64,000 bases of DNA from Omphalotus guepiniiformis (lineage: Eukaryota > Basidiomycota > Agaricomycetes > Agaricales > Omphalotaceae). The DNA lies in NCBI GenBank assembly GCA_028554645.1, contig JAQOOI010000076.1:1364001-1428000 (forward strand), given 5' to 3'. The notes beneath the pieces are model-generated. The model saw only the letters and a list, made by a program, of their open reading frames with translations, made no database searches and was not told where the DNA came from. A program made the translations under genes and the position numbers. This document shows, in pieces, positions 9,315-20,523 of this stretch (position 1 is the stretch's first letter; each line of letters begins with the position of its first letter).

Positions 9315-10278
9315 CTAAAACATACCTTCGTACAAAGCGAAACTTCTGAGGTTCCGAGAAAGGTCTTGTGATAGTAGATAGCAAGTTAAGCCGTCCCTTA
9401 GATCGCCATCAGAAAGATCAACAGACCCCCGTGGACACTGGGCAGAAAGAGTTAACACCTAGGACACGAGCAAAGACCGTTTGTATTCTCTTCCTTGAAG
9501 TGATGCTTGTAAGGGTGACACCACATAGACAGTGGCGGATCGGCGGACATAGAGTGCGCTGACATCTTGTTCAATGAGGTAAGTTGCAGAGATCTGTGTG
9601 CAATACAAGGGTCTCAAGACTCATATAAGTACGTTCAAGGCCGAATGAGCTTCGAAAGGTAATTGTGATGTCATTCTGGACTAATTCGAGCGTGCAGCAG
9701 AAATGGAATCGTCCGAGACGGTTTAGTGAGGAACTTCATGCGCTAATTCTCATGCTGTCAGGTCAAGGACAGAGAGGAGTATTTTCCGGGGACCCTGCAG
9801 AGCAGCCGAGTATGAGTGTGGTAGTTTGAGCGGTTCCAAAATTTCCTAGAACCTCCACTCTACGTTATTTCGAAGGTGTCAATGCCAGAGTGGGCAGTGA
9901 TCTAGCCCTGTTGTTGATTGGAAGTTTGGAGTTGACGCACGGAGGTGAAGCATCTGAGGTAGATGGGCATAGCTGCATTTATTTCGCGAGCGCTGTACAT
10001 CCACAGGGTAAGTATCAGGATGAGAGAGCGGAAGAGATAAAAAAACGTCCACCTTGAGTCACGTGGTTGCATTGCTCATCTTGCCACATGGTTTAGACGC
10101 TCAGGCCACGCTCACTCTTCCTTAATCGTCCATGTACCTCTTCAAGCCCACAAGATTATCGTCAGTTATTGTCGCGGACGTGGAACCACCTTGTGCTTTG
10201 GCCATGATCTCCATTGTTCTCAAGAGCAGTGGCCGCGATCGTTTGGGCCACATGAAAGCGGCAATTGAGCCTACCCTC
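9315..10278. other. Intergenic, no supported gene
   Basis: Nearly 1 kb without a convincing coding frame. The short open frame at 9368-9562 lacks splice or motif support. The right end is the promoter region of the gene starting at 10385. Confidence 0.4.
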
Positions 10279-10287
10279 ATATATAAA
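10279..10287 (+). promoter_or_regulatory. TATA-like box of the gene at 10385
   Basis: CATATATAA about 100 bp upstream of the ATG, followed by a pyrimidine-rich leader. The position and sequence fit a TATA element; no mapping data. Confidence 0.5.
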
Positions 10288-10384
10288 GAATAGCCCAGGA
10301 CAGAAGGCCTTCATCATCTGCTGCGTTCAAATCTTAACACACTCGAGTTACTCGCACAGCTCGTACTACAATCTGCTATCTATC

Positions 10385-10918
10385 ATGCACACTCAGTCGC
10401 AATCAACACGCCGTGCTACCGCCCCTCTTTCTCAGGTACGGTCTTCTGTGATTCCTAATGAACAGTATAATAAAAGCTCCTCTTCTTTTTAGCTCACGAG
10501 CCAGAGGCGCGAGAATCGCCCTACAAACTTTGGGGCACCTATTACCCCAACGTGCCATCAAGAATCTCATACGTTGACCGCCTACGGAGAACTTCATCAA
10601 GAGCACTTGACACCTCGAAGAAACTCTATAACACGTCCTCCAAACCACCGTAGAAGGAGTTCCGGTCGCGTATGTCTCTCTCACGTTCTTAAGAATGTCC
10701 TTTTCCTTACCTCGTTACAGGTTCCTCAGGTCACGAAAGAAAATGCAGCGCCGGCTCCACCACCAGAGGAGAATATTGACACTATGCGCGTACGCTATAT
10801 CCCGACATTCCCGTATATCGTTTACGAAACTGTATCGGGCAAATCTACGAAGAATATCCCAAATAGCGTGGTTTCTCGCGCACCCCAACCGCCCTTTGCG
10901 CGTCTTCGTGTCAACTGA
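10385..10918 (+). CDS. Small basic/proline-rich protein of unknown function (141 aa)
   Basis: Three exons (10385-10435, 10493-10669, 10721-10918) join in phase 0 with short GT-AG introns. The protein begins MHTQSQSTRRATAPLSQ. It has an Arg/His/Asn-rich middle (TPRRNSITRPPNHRRRSSGR) that could be a nuclear-localisation or phosphorylated region, a Pro/Glu stretch (APAPPPEENID), and a more ordered C terminus with RVRYIPTFPYIVYETV. I do not recognise a domain. A TATA-like box 100 bp upstream and clean splice sites support the gene. Confidence 0.65.
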
Positions 10919-12355
10919 CGCTATTACCTGAAGGCATCCACAGACGCTCTTATTAGGAACGATTGTATAGGCAACTGTACAATATTCGTCGTTGTTTTCT
11001 TACTGTTTCGTTATTTGATACTTTGTACGTGTATTTTGACAGAGATGTCCAATTTATCTAAAAGAGTGCTTGACGCTCCTCACGTAGAGGCGCATCTAGC
11101 ACCTTACAATCGTTGTCTGGCCCATCTGGAGCCCCACCACTTTATCAGAAGATGGCATGTCAGCAGTATTGCCTCGAATGTTGGAGTTGAACATGCAACG
11201 AAAATGGCGCGCTTGGTTCTTGTGTCCCTCAGCTCATGCGCATGTACTCTTCTCAAGGGCGCGTTCGCCTCCTGGTCCTCCTAACTTCGTTGCCATGCAG
11301 TAATTGTTGAGGTTTATATCACCCCTCTTTGAATACTCGGCCACAGATACTAATCTATACTAATCAAGCCTTCCAGATGCCTCGACGAGTTCTTGCAGGC
11401 TCGCATCATATTGATACCGAGTGTGCTTCCCGAAGAAGGTGGAAGCCAAGGATGATTGGGTTTCAGTCTCAACAGTGTCGAAATCAGAAGAGTCGCCCGT
11501 TCAGCAAGTCCGCTATTTTCCAACCGCTTCCTCTTTCATACCTTTCCCCGGGGTTAAAGAAGAACAACCAGTGGCAATCTGTTCGGCCGCTTGCGAAAAG
11601 CAGCAAAGTCACGACGTTGTATGGCTTCCCGATGCAATACTTCGACCCTGAGCAATACGTAGGCTTCCTGCCGTCGCTTCGCCGTGAATTTCTGTCCATA
11701 ATACATCACCTGTCCTTTGTTTTTTGCCGTGCGTGAGCCAGCTGAAGTATGTAGAGAGCGGAGGATCCAAGCAGCACTCGCGAAAACGACGGGTCCAGGA
11801 TATTCAGAGCTTCGAATTGGTTTTGGGCGTGAACGTAAGATCAATCACCAAATGACGAAGGCCTATAAATCGCGGTGTTTTATGAAACCTTCACACAGAT
11901 TCACATCATGGAAGTGACAAGCCTATATGTAGGCGAAATTCTTGACCGCTATGTTACCGAAGACCTCCCAGAATTCCAGTCACTCCGTGTAGCCCCAAGA
12001 AATTAAATGGTGATTTTACTGTAATTTAATGTTGAGCGAGGCTTTTAGCGCTTTTACAAGTAGAGCTGAAAGCGCCAAAAAGGAAGATGTTGGGAAGCGT
12101 CAAAAACTGAATAGGAGAAGGACTGTGGCAGTGCTCGTTTCCACGTGGAAAATGATTACGAAATCAGAGACCTGAATATTATTTTCCCAATATCCGCGTG
12201 TCGTAAAATATTGTGATGCCCTTTCAGTGGAAAGCTTGACCCCCACACAATGCAATTGCACTGAACTCATCCCGAGTCTCTTGTCTCAATTCTATCCAAT
12301 CTTAAAAACTATTTCTCTTCCATAACTCTGGCTCTTAACCATCACCTTTTGCGTC
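10919..12355. other. Long intergenic stretch with one doubtful ORF region
   Basis: At 11377-11650 two overlapping frames have coding-like composition, including KDDWVSVSTVSKSEESPVQQ and VKEEQPVAICSAAC. I could not join them into a gene with a start, splice sites and stop. It may be a decayed small gene or a missed exon. The rest, including the AT-rich part around 12000-12300, shows no gene; CACGTGG occurs near 12142. Confidence 0.35.
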
Positions 12356-13275
12356 ATGGACCCGCCAGAGTCGCTCGAGAAGGTATGGGAAAGACTCCTA
12401 TATACTCGGTCTTCGTCTTGAACTTATCAGTGTGTTTCGTAGATCTTCCAGAGGGTTGAGGAAGAGAGCGAGAGACGAGCTCAGACAGATAGTCTGCTTG
12501 ATTCACCGGCAGGTGTTGTGAGAGCTCGTTCACCAATAACAGCTTCATCAGAGGCTCAGAAAGCAAAGTCGCGGCGACGTGGGAGTGTCTCTATTTCTCG
12601 TCTTGGTCAGGTAAGATTCGCTCTGCCTTCTATTTCCATGCCGTCGTTTTAAAAGTGTTTCCATTAGTTGGATGATCTGTCAAAGAACGAACTGGTCACG
12701 AGCAAACCGAGCACACCCACAATTCTCACTGCACTGGCATCGCAATCAACCTTCTATCAGCCTCATATAGTGAGCAACCCATTGCTTCTGATTCATTTCT
12801 ATCTTTTTGATGATATGGATGGAATATAAATGGTAGCCAAGATTCATTGGCTTCCGAACAGCCTTCAGATGAAGGCGCGCATATGCACGCTGAAGACAAT
12901 GATCATGTCACTCAAGTGCATAGGATTGCAGCCCGACAAACGATATCGCGAGCAGTAGGAAGTCTCCTACCTCGTCGATTAAGTCGGGCTAGGTCTAGAC
13001 CCGTCATTGCGGAAGGCGACGGGAACATGGTCATCGGTGTCTCTGTGCAAGCAGCGACAGCGACTACCACTGCTGAAGTTTCTGGTGAGCCGGAAACACC
13101 TTCCGCAACTGCAACAGTGTTTGCGCCAGGCACTCTGAAGCCAAAAGCATCCAAGTCGAGTCTGCGAAGTCTTTCGTCTTCGAGCGATAACTGGGTGAGC
13201 AAGGCAAAAGACTTCACTAAGAGGTTTCGCCGAAAAAGTAAGCTGGTGCTTAATGAGCCTGAGCCTGTGGCTTGA
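12356..13275 (+). CDS. Ser/Arg-rich protein of unknown function (3' frame unresolved)
   Basis: Exons 12356-12382, 12443-12610 and 12668-12769 join in phase 0: MDPPESLEK, then a charged helix (IFQRVEEESERRAQTD), then a Ser/Arg-rich stretch (KAKSRRRGSVSISRLGQ). The final frame (from about 12838 to 13275) is clearly of the same composition, with RRLSRARSRP and a basic end FTKRFRRKSKLVLNEPEP. The only obvious junction, a GTGAGC donor at 12770 and TAG acceptor at 12836, leaves the frame one base out. So either an unusual splice site, a frameshift or a sequence error is present. I recognise no domain; the pattern suggests a disordered, phosphorylatable protein. Confidence 0.5.
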
Positions 13276-13734
13276 CCATATAATTCTGCATTCATTTATA
13301 TTCATTTTTTCATTCTCGTCTATTTCTTTTGTATTATATTCAGGGAGTATTAGACCTTCATACACCATCGCTATCGATACAATTTAACCTACACTCGTTC
13401 ACTGTGCGGAATCAACAATTGGGTTACTCGAGTCTCGTGAGAGATTTATGTGATTGGCGAGAAGCGATCTTGGGTTCAGATTCCATTCTTGTCTACTCAG
13501 CCCATGCCACAAGTGGCCTACAACAATAATTGAAAAAGTCCCGATGAAACCAAAAAGTGCCTTCTAGTCACGTAGGATTCGTATAAAATGACCATCGCTT
13601 TCATTTCCTTTCAGCTTACGTCCACTTCCACTCGAGCAAGTCCCTTCCTTCCACCTGCATGCCCACTGACTCTCACTTTACTACTTACTCTCCCTTATCG
13701 CCGGCTCAGAAGTAGGAACTTTCCGGCGGCGTAG

Positions 13735-13742
13735 TATATATA
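13735..13742 (+). promoter_or_regulatory. TATA-like box of the gene at 13863
   Basis: TATATATA about 120 bp before the ATG, in an otherwise GC-richer stretch. Confidence 0.45.
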
Positions 13743-13862
13743 CCACAGAACTCAAAGCCTGCAGCGCGCCTCCACGTTATCCTACCTTTTCAGAGTATTT
13801 CCTGAGATGAGTGGTCTCGAGATCACGTTTAAACATTTGCTGTATATCTGATCGTAACACAG

Positions 13863-14399
13863 ATGAACATGGATCCCAGAAAGATTGCTCGAGATGACAT
13901 TCTGCTCGTCAATGGTCCATCGCGCGCGTTTGTCTCTGCCTCTGTATCTCATGCGTACATGCCCCATTCGCAAACTATACCCTCGGATATAACGAGGTCT
14001 TCAGAGGACAGCCGACTTGACATTCAAGCAATCAACCCTGCATGTTTACGAGTCGAGTTTGATTACTCATGCCTCGACAACCTTGACGAACAGCTTCTCC
14101 TACGTCCGTTCGATTCGTTTGCGGACTTGTGTTGGGCGAGCGCTGTTCGTGATTACCCCAACAGACATGCCACTCCCACTCAGATTCGTCCTCACCGGCA
14201 TTTTCCAATAGCCACTCACATGCATGACTCCACAGAGGATGCAGACTGGGGTTACTCTGATGATGATTCTTCAACATACCAAGAGTCGGACGAGAACTTT
14301 TCTCCGTTATGTCGTAAAGCAGCGGTTATTCCTGAAACCGCCGCAACACCTACCCCGTACGTCGAGACCGGTTTCGATCGAAGGACTCTTTTTAATTAA
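13863..14399 (+). CDS. Uncharacterised single-exon protein (178 aa)
   Basis: An unbroken frame from an ATG at 13863 (a second in-frame ATG lies two codons on) to TAA at 14399. The protein is mildly acidic. It has a middle segment of ordered character (INPACLRVEFDYSCLDNLDE), a His/Pro-rich stretch (HATPTQIRPHRHFPIATHMH) and an acidic Asp/Ser region (DDDSSTYQESDENFSP). No signal peptide, membrane segment or known motif. It is one of several short, probably lineage-specific genes in this part of the window. Confidence 0.5.
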   Translation: MNMDPRKIARDDILLVNGPSRAFVSASVSHAYMPHSQTIPSDITRSSEDSRLDIQAINPACLRVEFDYSCLDNLDEQLLLRPFDSFADLCWASAVRDYPNRHATPTQIRPHRHFPIATHMHDSTEDADWGYSDDDSSTYQESDENFSPLCRKAAVIPETAATPTPYVETGFDRRTLFN

Positions 14400-15416
14400 C
14401 AGTTGCTGGGATGTCTAGTACGACATAGGCATCTATCATTCTATTTACGACAGCGACGAAAGAAAGTCGTTTATTTTCTTCGATCCTTACTTCAGTTTCT
14501 CGGACCCCAAAGAGTCTGTGGGCTTTTACCCCGTTCAAAGTGACATGAGACGGAAAGGAGTCTCTCACCGGCTCGTCTCTTTCACCTCAATATTCTCAGG
14601 CCGGTTGATTCGTCCAGGAACCTAGTCAGTTCTCGGTTTGGCTTCACATGTTGTCTTGATGCAGAAGCTTTGGAGTCACTCATCAGCGACTCGGAAGGAC
14701 ATTTTTACCAGGATATGGAACAGGGAGGACATTGTATTACTTATTATAGATTGGTGTAACACTGTGTTATTCTAGTTTTCGACGCTCAATTATGATTCTG
14801 CGAATCTAGCCGCTCTTTAAAAGCGTCGACATGTACTGCTACGACCGTGAATGCAAGACACCTTCACCAGGCACACGATATGCATTTCGGACACTGCAGA
14901 GCCGGGTCTGAAAGGTAGATGCTGTTTCGTAATGAAAGAAAAAAAGTCTGTCGCAGCTCTTTCCTACCAAAATCCCTGTATACAATATCTAAAACGAGCT
15001 TTACGGTAAGTGTACGACCGACTCGTCGGTTCAAAGTCGCCTGTTTTGTGACTATACTAGTGCGACACACTGACAAGTACGGTAGTGCAAGTAGTCTGTA
15101 AAACGATATTTATCCTGTCAAATTTAAGTATCTAGTAAGTATGCAACGTGAAGTTTTAGTGGTGTAAAGTTTCGATCCTGAGCAAGTGTACAAGGCAGCA
15201 TCTTGACTGCAGGAAGATCGTCGTCTGCTCCAAATCGGGGCGGTTACCGGTGGAGTCAAAGCAGCAACGCTATTACTTACGTCCTACTATTGCTCATTAA
15301 TGGCTCATATCTTTTGAACTCCCTCTTCTCATTGCCTCATAGAAGCTCTCTGAGCTCAAATTCTTCACCAACTCACTTGGGTCCTCTTCTGTCTCGCTTT
15401 GGCAGTGCGACTTTAG
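14400..15416. other. Intergenic, no supported gene
   Basis: About 1 kb with only short frames lacking splice support. Its right end may include an untranslated or N-terminal exon of the gene at 15417-16121. Confidence 0.4.
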
Positions 15417-16121
15417 CCTCGAAGGAAAGCTCTCGGAATCGATGCTGCACCTACTTTAGAAAGCTTTGAAATGGTAGTCTCTATCGACAAAGATTCATCT
15501 TCTCTCTACACTTTCCGTCCTCCGAGCTTAACACTAGACCTCGCGGTGGGGCACAAACGTGGCGCATGGTACCTCTTGTTTGCTCGTCCATACGCAATGG
15601 CAGATACTCGCGAAGTTTCTCGTCTCGATCAGCCAGGAAGGCGGATCCATAATAGTCTCGTAGAAGCAGGAGAAGGAGCTGGAGAAGGTCCACGATTCTA
15701 CTTCAATTCTTCTGCGTTCTCAGGTTGGGAGAGGAATGACCAGTCTCTTCTTGATTACTTGCTTTCTTTGGATCCTGGACAACCTGCGATATTGAGCGTG
15801 GTCCCGATATTAGATAAAGTTGGTAGAGATGTTCCGAAAGAAGTGGTTGTGCTCGTTCCGGAGCATCGGCTGGCTAGATGGTGTGAGCAGTGTGGCAGGT
15901 GGGAGTCTATGAACGATGTTCTTAGGTTCGAAATTGTAAGGCAAGGTGAATTGCCTGGATATCTATGCCCAGTGGTAAGAAGCTCACTCTTGTGTTGGTT
16001 TTCTTTGCTGACTGTGATTTGTTAGTGCTACCAGAAAGACTGGTTTGCTAGACGTATATTGAGAAACATTAAAGCATTCCCTAACAACATCAGCTATTTG
16101 TCGTACAGACTCTGCAGTTGA
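15417..16121 (+). CDS. Protein with two CxxC motifs, putative zinc ribbon (5' end uncertain)
   Basis: The last intron is clear (15975-16025, GTAAGA to TTAG). The main exon is open back to an acceptor-like TTTAG at 15416 and reads PRRKALGIDAAPTLESFEMVVS before the first in-frame ATG at 15471, so an upstream exon is likely; if not, translation starts at 15471. Near the C terminus WCEQCGRWE and, across the splice, LCPVCYQKDW form two CxxC pairs about 30 residues apart, fitting one zinc-binding site. Upstream is an acidic/Gly segment and a compact VVPILDKVGRDVPKEVVVLV stretch. The family is not recognised; a small zinc-binding regulator is a guess. Confidence 0.6.
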
Positions 16122-16374
16122 ACGTGTATTAAATTTCTTGTGCTTCTAGATATCATAGATTTCTTAGGTCATTTCGTGTGTCGTCAGCTGTATCTTTTGT
16201 TAGACGTCCGTAGCTACCGAGGCTCTGTATCTTGCTGTTGTAAATTTCTTGTGTTCATTTAATACAGGTGATACATCCGTTCCAAACGTTCCAAACATGC
16301 CTTCACATTAATCAATCTATCGCGCCAACAAGATCCCTCATGCCCGCACTCAACTCTCAAGTATCTTCAGATCT

Positions 16375-18745
16375 TTAGTCATACTCCCGCTTCGACAGCT
16401 GGAACAGCCGTTTCATCACGTCTTTCGCGTCTCCTCGAATGCCATCGTGTACAAGCTGATTCGTAATATATTGCTCCGTGTTGTTGATCTTAACAGCAGT
16501 CTCCTGAGCGTTAGCAAAGTCAACGTACCTGCGGAGTGGAATCAAATAAAATTAGACGCTCTTGATTGGTTTCATATGGAATGATGATGGCTCACATGTC
16601 TTCATAATAGCTTTTTCAATAGGCGGAAGGGGAGTAAGAGAGGGCAAAGTCCTAGAAAGGAATCAACTCACGACACGGCTGATACTTTGACTTCATTTCT
16701 GGCGAGCCGTTCCACATCGTATAATGGACCCCAAGTGTCATCATTGGCAAGGAGCTCAGCGGCCCCCTTCAAAGGCCGGAGATTTACATAGTCGTCGAAC
16801 ATGTGCGGGAATATCTAAATTAGTTAGATGAATTAAGTGCCCTTGAAACCTCGCCCATAGATAAGAAAGGAGATACCATTTCGCCTGTAAAGTATACTGG
16901 TTCTGACTCGCTCAACTTTTTGACGTGTTCCCAAGAGAACTGCAGGTTCTTCTTGACGATACGGTCCGCAGACCACCGGGGCGCTCTCCTATAGAATCAG
17001 ATGAGGAACGGTGTTGCTGCGGGCTGAAGGACTGAAAATATACCCTTGGCAGTAGATAGGTTCATGAAGAATGGCGTAAATCGGGTTTCCATCGAACGAC
17101 TGAATCTGTTCTATAGTCTGGAGTACCTTGTATGACAGCTTGTTGAATAGTTCCAGATCATTTGCTGCCCGAAGGACGATTTCTAATGCAAGAGTGAGTA
17201 CTACTGGGGCCATATCGGTTCTAAAGCTTACTCACGATGCACTCTGTCAATTCCACCTATTTTGAAAAGATGAGAACCTAACGGCGATGGCGAGATCGTT
17301 CATACCGTGCATTCCAAAGTCTAAACCAAGCTGTTGAAATCGGCGAAAGGTCAGATACCCGCCATTGGGCAACACAGTCTGGTTTGCTTCAAGGTAGGAC
17401 GCAATATCCCGAACCTGAACAGGTACTATGAGCCGTTGGTTACACTGAACTTTCCGCAGAACATGACCCACCCGTTTGACATCCCTCGGATATTTCTCAT
17501 AATAAATCTTATTCCGTTTTAAAACTTTCTCTGTTAGCAAGTCAGCAAACGCGACACGACGAAACTTCAAACAACAAGCTCACGAACGGTGGCTTCATAA
17601 TTCGGATCAGGGTGGTCAACTAGCGGCGCAAGACCACCAGTGATGAAAACTTCCTTCAAGCCTTCGCTATGAAACGACAGATACGTGATAGCGCAGAACC
17701 CGCCAAAACTTTGGCCCATGATAGTCCATTTGCGGTCTTCTTCGTTTGGTCTATGGCCTAGGAGAATTTTACGGATAGCTTCGCAGTCTTTCACTAGCCA
17801 ATGCAGGGTAAAGGGTGTCAAGGATTAGCGTAAGTGCCTGCAAAGAGCAATAGTCCAAGGTAGAAGCTCACCGATACTATCAGCTCGAAAGTACTTGAAA
17901 TAGTTGGCTACGTCTTGATCGGTCTTGAGACTAGAGGGTAGATTGTCTGCTGAGATTGGTGTACTCAGGCCGGTACCCCGAGGATCAAGCCAAAGCGTCT
18001 TCATGTGGACTATGAGAAGGTAGCGTAGACGTATTTCAATTATCAAGTGCTCACTTGGTAGCCTTGTTCGTGTATCTAGCATAGGTAGGAATTGTCAGGG
18101 ATCTACGAGAATTATCCGGGTGTGACAGACTTCGGCGGTGAAACCAGAACTACCCATGAGTCCGACCTCAAATCCAGGTCCACCTGTAATTAGCGATAGT
18201 GCATCAATATGAGGATATACAAACACTAGAAGCCAAAACGTACCTTGCAGGTACAAGACTAAGGACCGGTACCGAGTAAATATCAGGACTCCTGCATTTC
18301 TAGACCAACGATACACGTACGATACGGTAAGGACTCCTCTTCCTCTAGCGTCTTCGCTTTATTTTTCGGAATCAGATTTCTTGCAAAGACACGAATCTTC
18401 TCTCCGGTTGGGTTGTTGTAATCCAAAGGAAGGTCAAAGAATCTCTCGATTACTTTAATGTCGTCTGGAAGATCCAATATAAGTCGCGCTCGGTCGAGCA
18501 ATATCAAATACACGTAGAGAAGACTCACCCTTGTTGCGGTATGTCTCTAGATCTTCCGTTCCGTAAAGCGAATAAGAGCGTTGAGCCATAGCTGGACTCC
18601 GAGTCGTATAATGCTTCAGAACGGTACGATTATTTATACTGGGTATCGAGAGAGGTTTTCGAGCACGTAAGTTGAGGTTACTTCGATAGAGACGTTGATT
18701 AGTGAAGCGGAGAGCTTTTGCTGTGAGCGAGGGAAGGTTGTTCAT
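16375..18745 (-). CDS. Proline iminopeptidase-like S33 peptidase, probably mitochondrial
   Basis: An alpha/beta hydrolase that would release N-terminal proline from peptides. I reconstruct 15 exons and about 514 residues. The motifs are in family order: LLYLQGGPGFE (oxyanion region), LDPRGTGLSTP, the nucleophile elbow GQSFGG, LRPLKGAAELL, LARNEV, and VHDGIR near the end with the catalytic His. Four exons are only 15 or 21 nt (18244-18258, 18055-18075, 17236-17256, 16596-16610), yet each restores conserved sequence. The first 50 residues are Arg/Ser/Leu-rich without acidic residues, which looks like a mitochondrial targeting sequence; a second in-frame ATG (MAQRSYSLYG) could give a cytosolic form. 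ERV2 lies 244 bp upstream on the same strand. Confidence 0.85.
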
Positions 18746-18988
18746 GCTCAACCAGTAAATTTCACTCTCTGGCGGTAAACCCACTCGTTCCCGGACCGAC
18801 GGGCCGGTGTACAATTAACTTCCGCGGCCGGAAAAACCAAAAAGTACAAAAACTCCGCGCAGGAGTCAAGTTCAGACAGTCCTTTGCAAAGGAAAAAATT
18901 CGTATACATAAGCAATAAATATAGGGTACAAAGACGATCTACCATTAACCTTATTATTAAAGACGCACAAGAAGACCTCACTCTACTG

Positions 18989-20002
18989 TCACCTCCCCCC
19001 TTTGATCAGTCCTGCCCCAGTCATTTCATCCCGACTGGTATCGCGTTCTAGATCCATAAAGTCCTCTGCTATCGGCGAACCCAGCGCCACTGAGCTTCGG
19101 ATTGGTGTGTCACCACACCCACAGTCGTACTCATCATCCAGATGTGCGCAGTCAAATTCAGGCTTTTCGAGCCTTCTATTGACTTCATTGTGAACTGAGC
19201 AAAGCCTGGAAGTATTTGAGTATCAAGTTCTCGTCAAGGAGAGTATTAAGGCATACCAGAGTGATGCAGCTCGCCGAGATGATGTCTGTGACATTGAACG
19301 ATTAGACAAATGATTGGACAGAAATAGGTAGGGCGTACTTGTGGAGGGAACCTCTTGAGTAGTGCCTGAAATTCGGTAGCGCATTCTCCACATGGATAGA
19401 GGCGCGAAAAGAGATGGAAGTAAGAGCCCAATGCCTCTCGTTCGTCGCTTGATGGATTCTGTTGCAGAAGGTCTCAAACCAAGATTGCACAACAGTGGAA
19501 GACACTTCAAAATACCTCAGGGTATCGAAGTGTCATTGTATGCCTGAGTAGAAAGAAGTCGTGTGAGCATCACAGTAACAGAACAAGTACGACCACTCGA
19601 AATTCTCACAGAAGCTTCCAAGTTGCCCGACCCAAAGCCGCTCTGCAATAATGAGAATGTATAAGCATGTTTGATAGTATGAGTGTTCAGTTGTACGAAC
19701 TTTGCTGTCGCGTTTCCAAGTTTCTGCATAATAACACCGCCTTGAACGCCTTTTACCGGGATGTCCATGGCATTGTTCAAAGGCTGAGGTGGAGAGTAAA
19801 CGGTATTTTCTACACCTCCTTCACTGAAAAGTTGGCCTGTCCATGGATCCAAATACGAACGTGTCGGAGTGTGTATGAAGCCCACCGTTGCGAGCGCAAG
19901 CTGCATACGGCGTTAATGAGCTGAAGAATGGAAGATGAAATGACTAGGACTCACTAAGGCTACTGCTAGCAGTATGAATGATTTTGCAAACCGAGATATC
20001 AT
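18989..20002 (-). CDS. ERV2: ER FAD-linked sulfhydryl oxidase, Erv2-like
   Basis: It oxidises thiols to disulfides with oxygen and feeds oxidative protein folding. The N terminus (MISRFAKSFILLAVA, continuing hydrophobic) is a signal anchor. The Erv/ALR domain starts at AALGRATWKLLHTM. It has RLYPCGECATEF (active-site CxxC), FPPQTSSRRAASLWL, CSVHNEVNRRL and FDCAHLDDEYDCGCGD. The membrane anchor and the DCGC C-terminal cysteine pair favour the ER protein Erv2 over the mitochondrial Erv1. Six introns are resolved and all junctions keep the frame. The C-terminal tail is short and acidic and ends GLIKGGR. Confidence 0.88.
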
Positions 20003-20523
20003 GGTAAGAGTTCAAATTTAAGAAGAAAAGGCTGGTAACAATTTAATGAGTTGGTCGATGATACCCAGGCCGGTGGAGGCTCGGGAACATGGGGCTATTA
20101 TGTATAGGTGGCACGTGGCGGTGGTCAATTAAATTTATACCAATGTTCTACGCGTTTGCATTTACCAATCGCAATTCGCCAGCTCTCAGTAAAGTATATA
20201 TGTCTGTCTTTTCGCTGGCTGTATGATACACGAAAATTATTGTCGATGAAGGGTAATGCATAATGGTCGACCTATCACTATCGATTTCTGTAGGCGCCGC
20301 CTATACATATTCGACTCATGTAACGAATTTAGTCCAATCCAATCCAGCTGCTACGATAAGTACATGTTGAGAAGACCAATGAGTCGGAAATTTGTTAAGG
20401 AAATCTGAATTCGAGTCATATCGCGACGGGATCAATATAAGTAGACGTTGCAAGCCATGTTTACAATACTTATACCCCATCTGATTTCTCACCAACTCGC
20501 GTTATCGCGTCCTCCATCAACGA
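20003..20523. promoter_or_regulatory. Divergent promoter region ERV2 / asparaginyl-tRNA synthetase
   Basis: 521 bp between two divergent start codons. A TATA-like AATATAA lies at about 20434-20440, 85 bp before the synthetase ATG, and the leader before that ATG is pyrimidine-rich. No coding frame. Confidence 0.5.

Noticed and set aside
11015..11284. 89-aa plus-strand frame downstream of the small basic protein gene
   Set aside because: No start context, splice partners or protein-like periodicity; probably chance.
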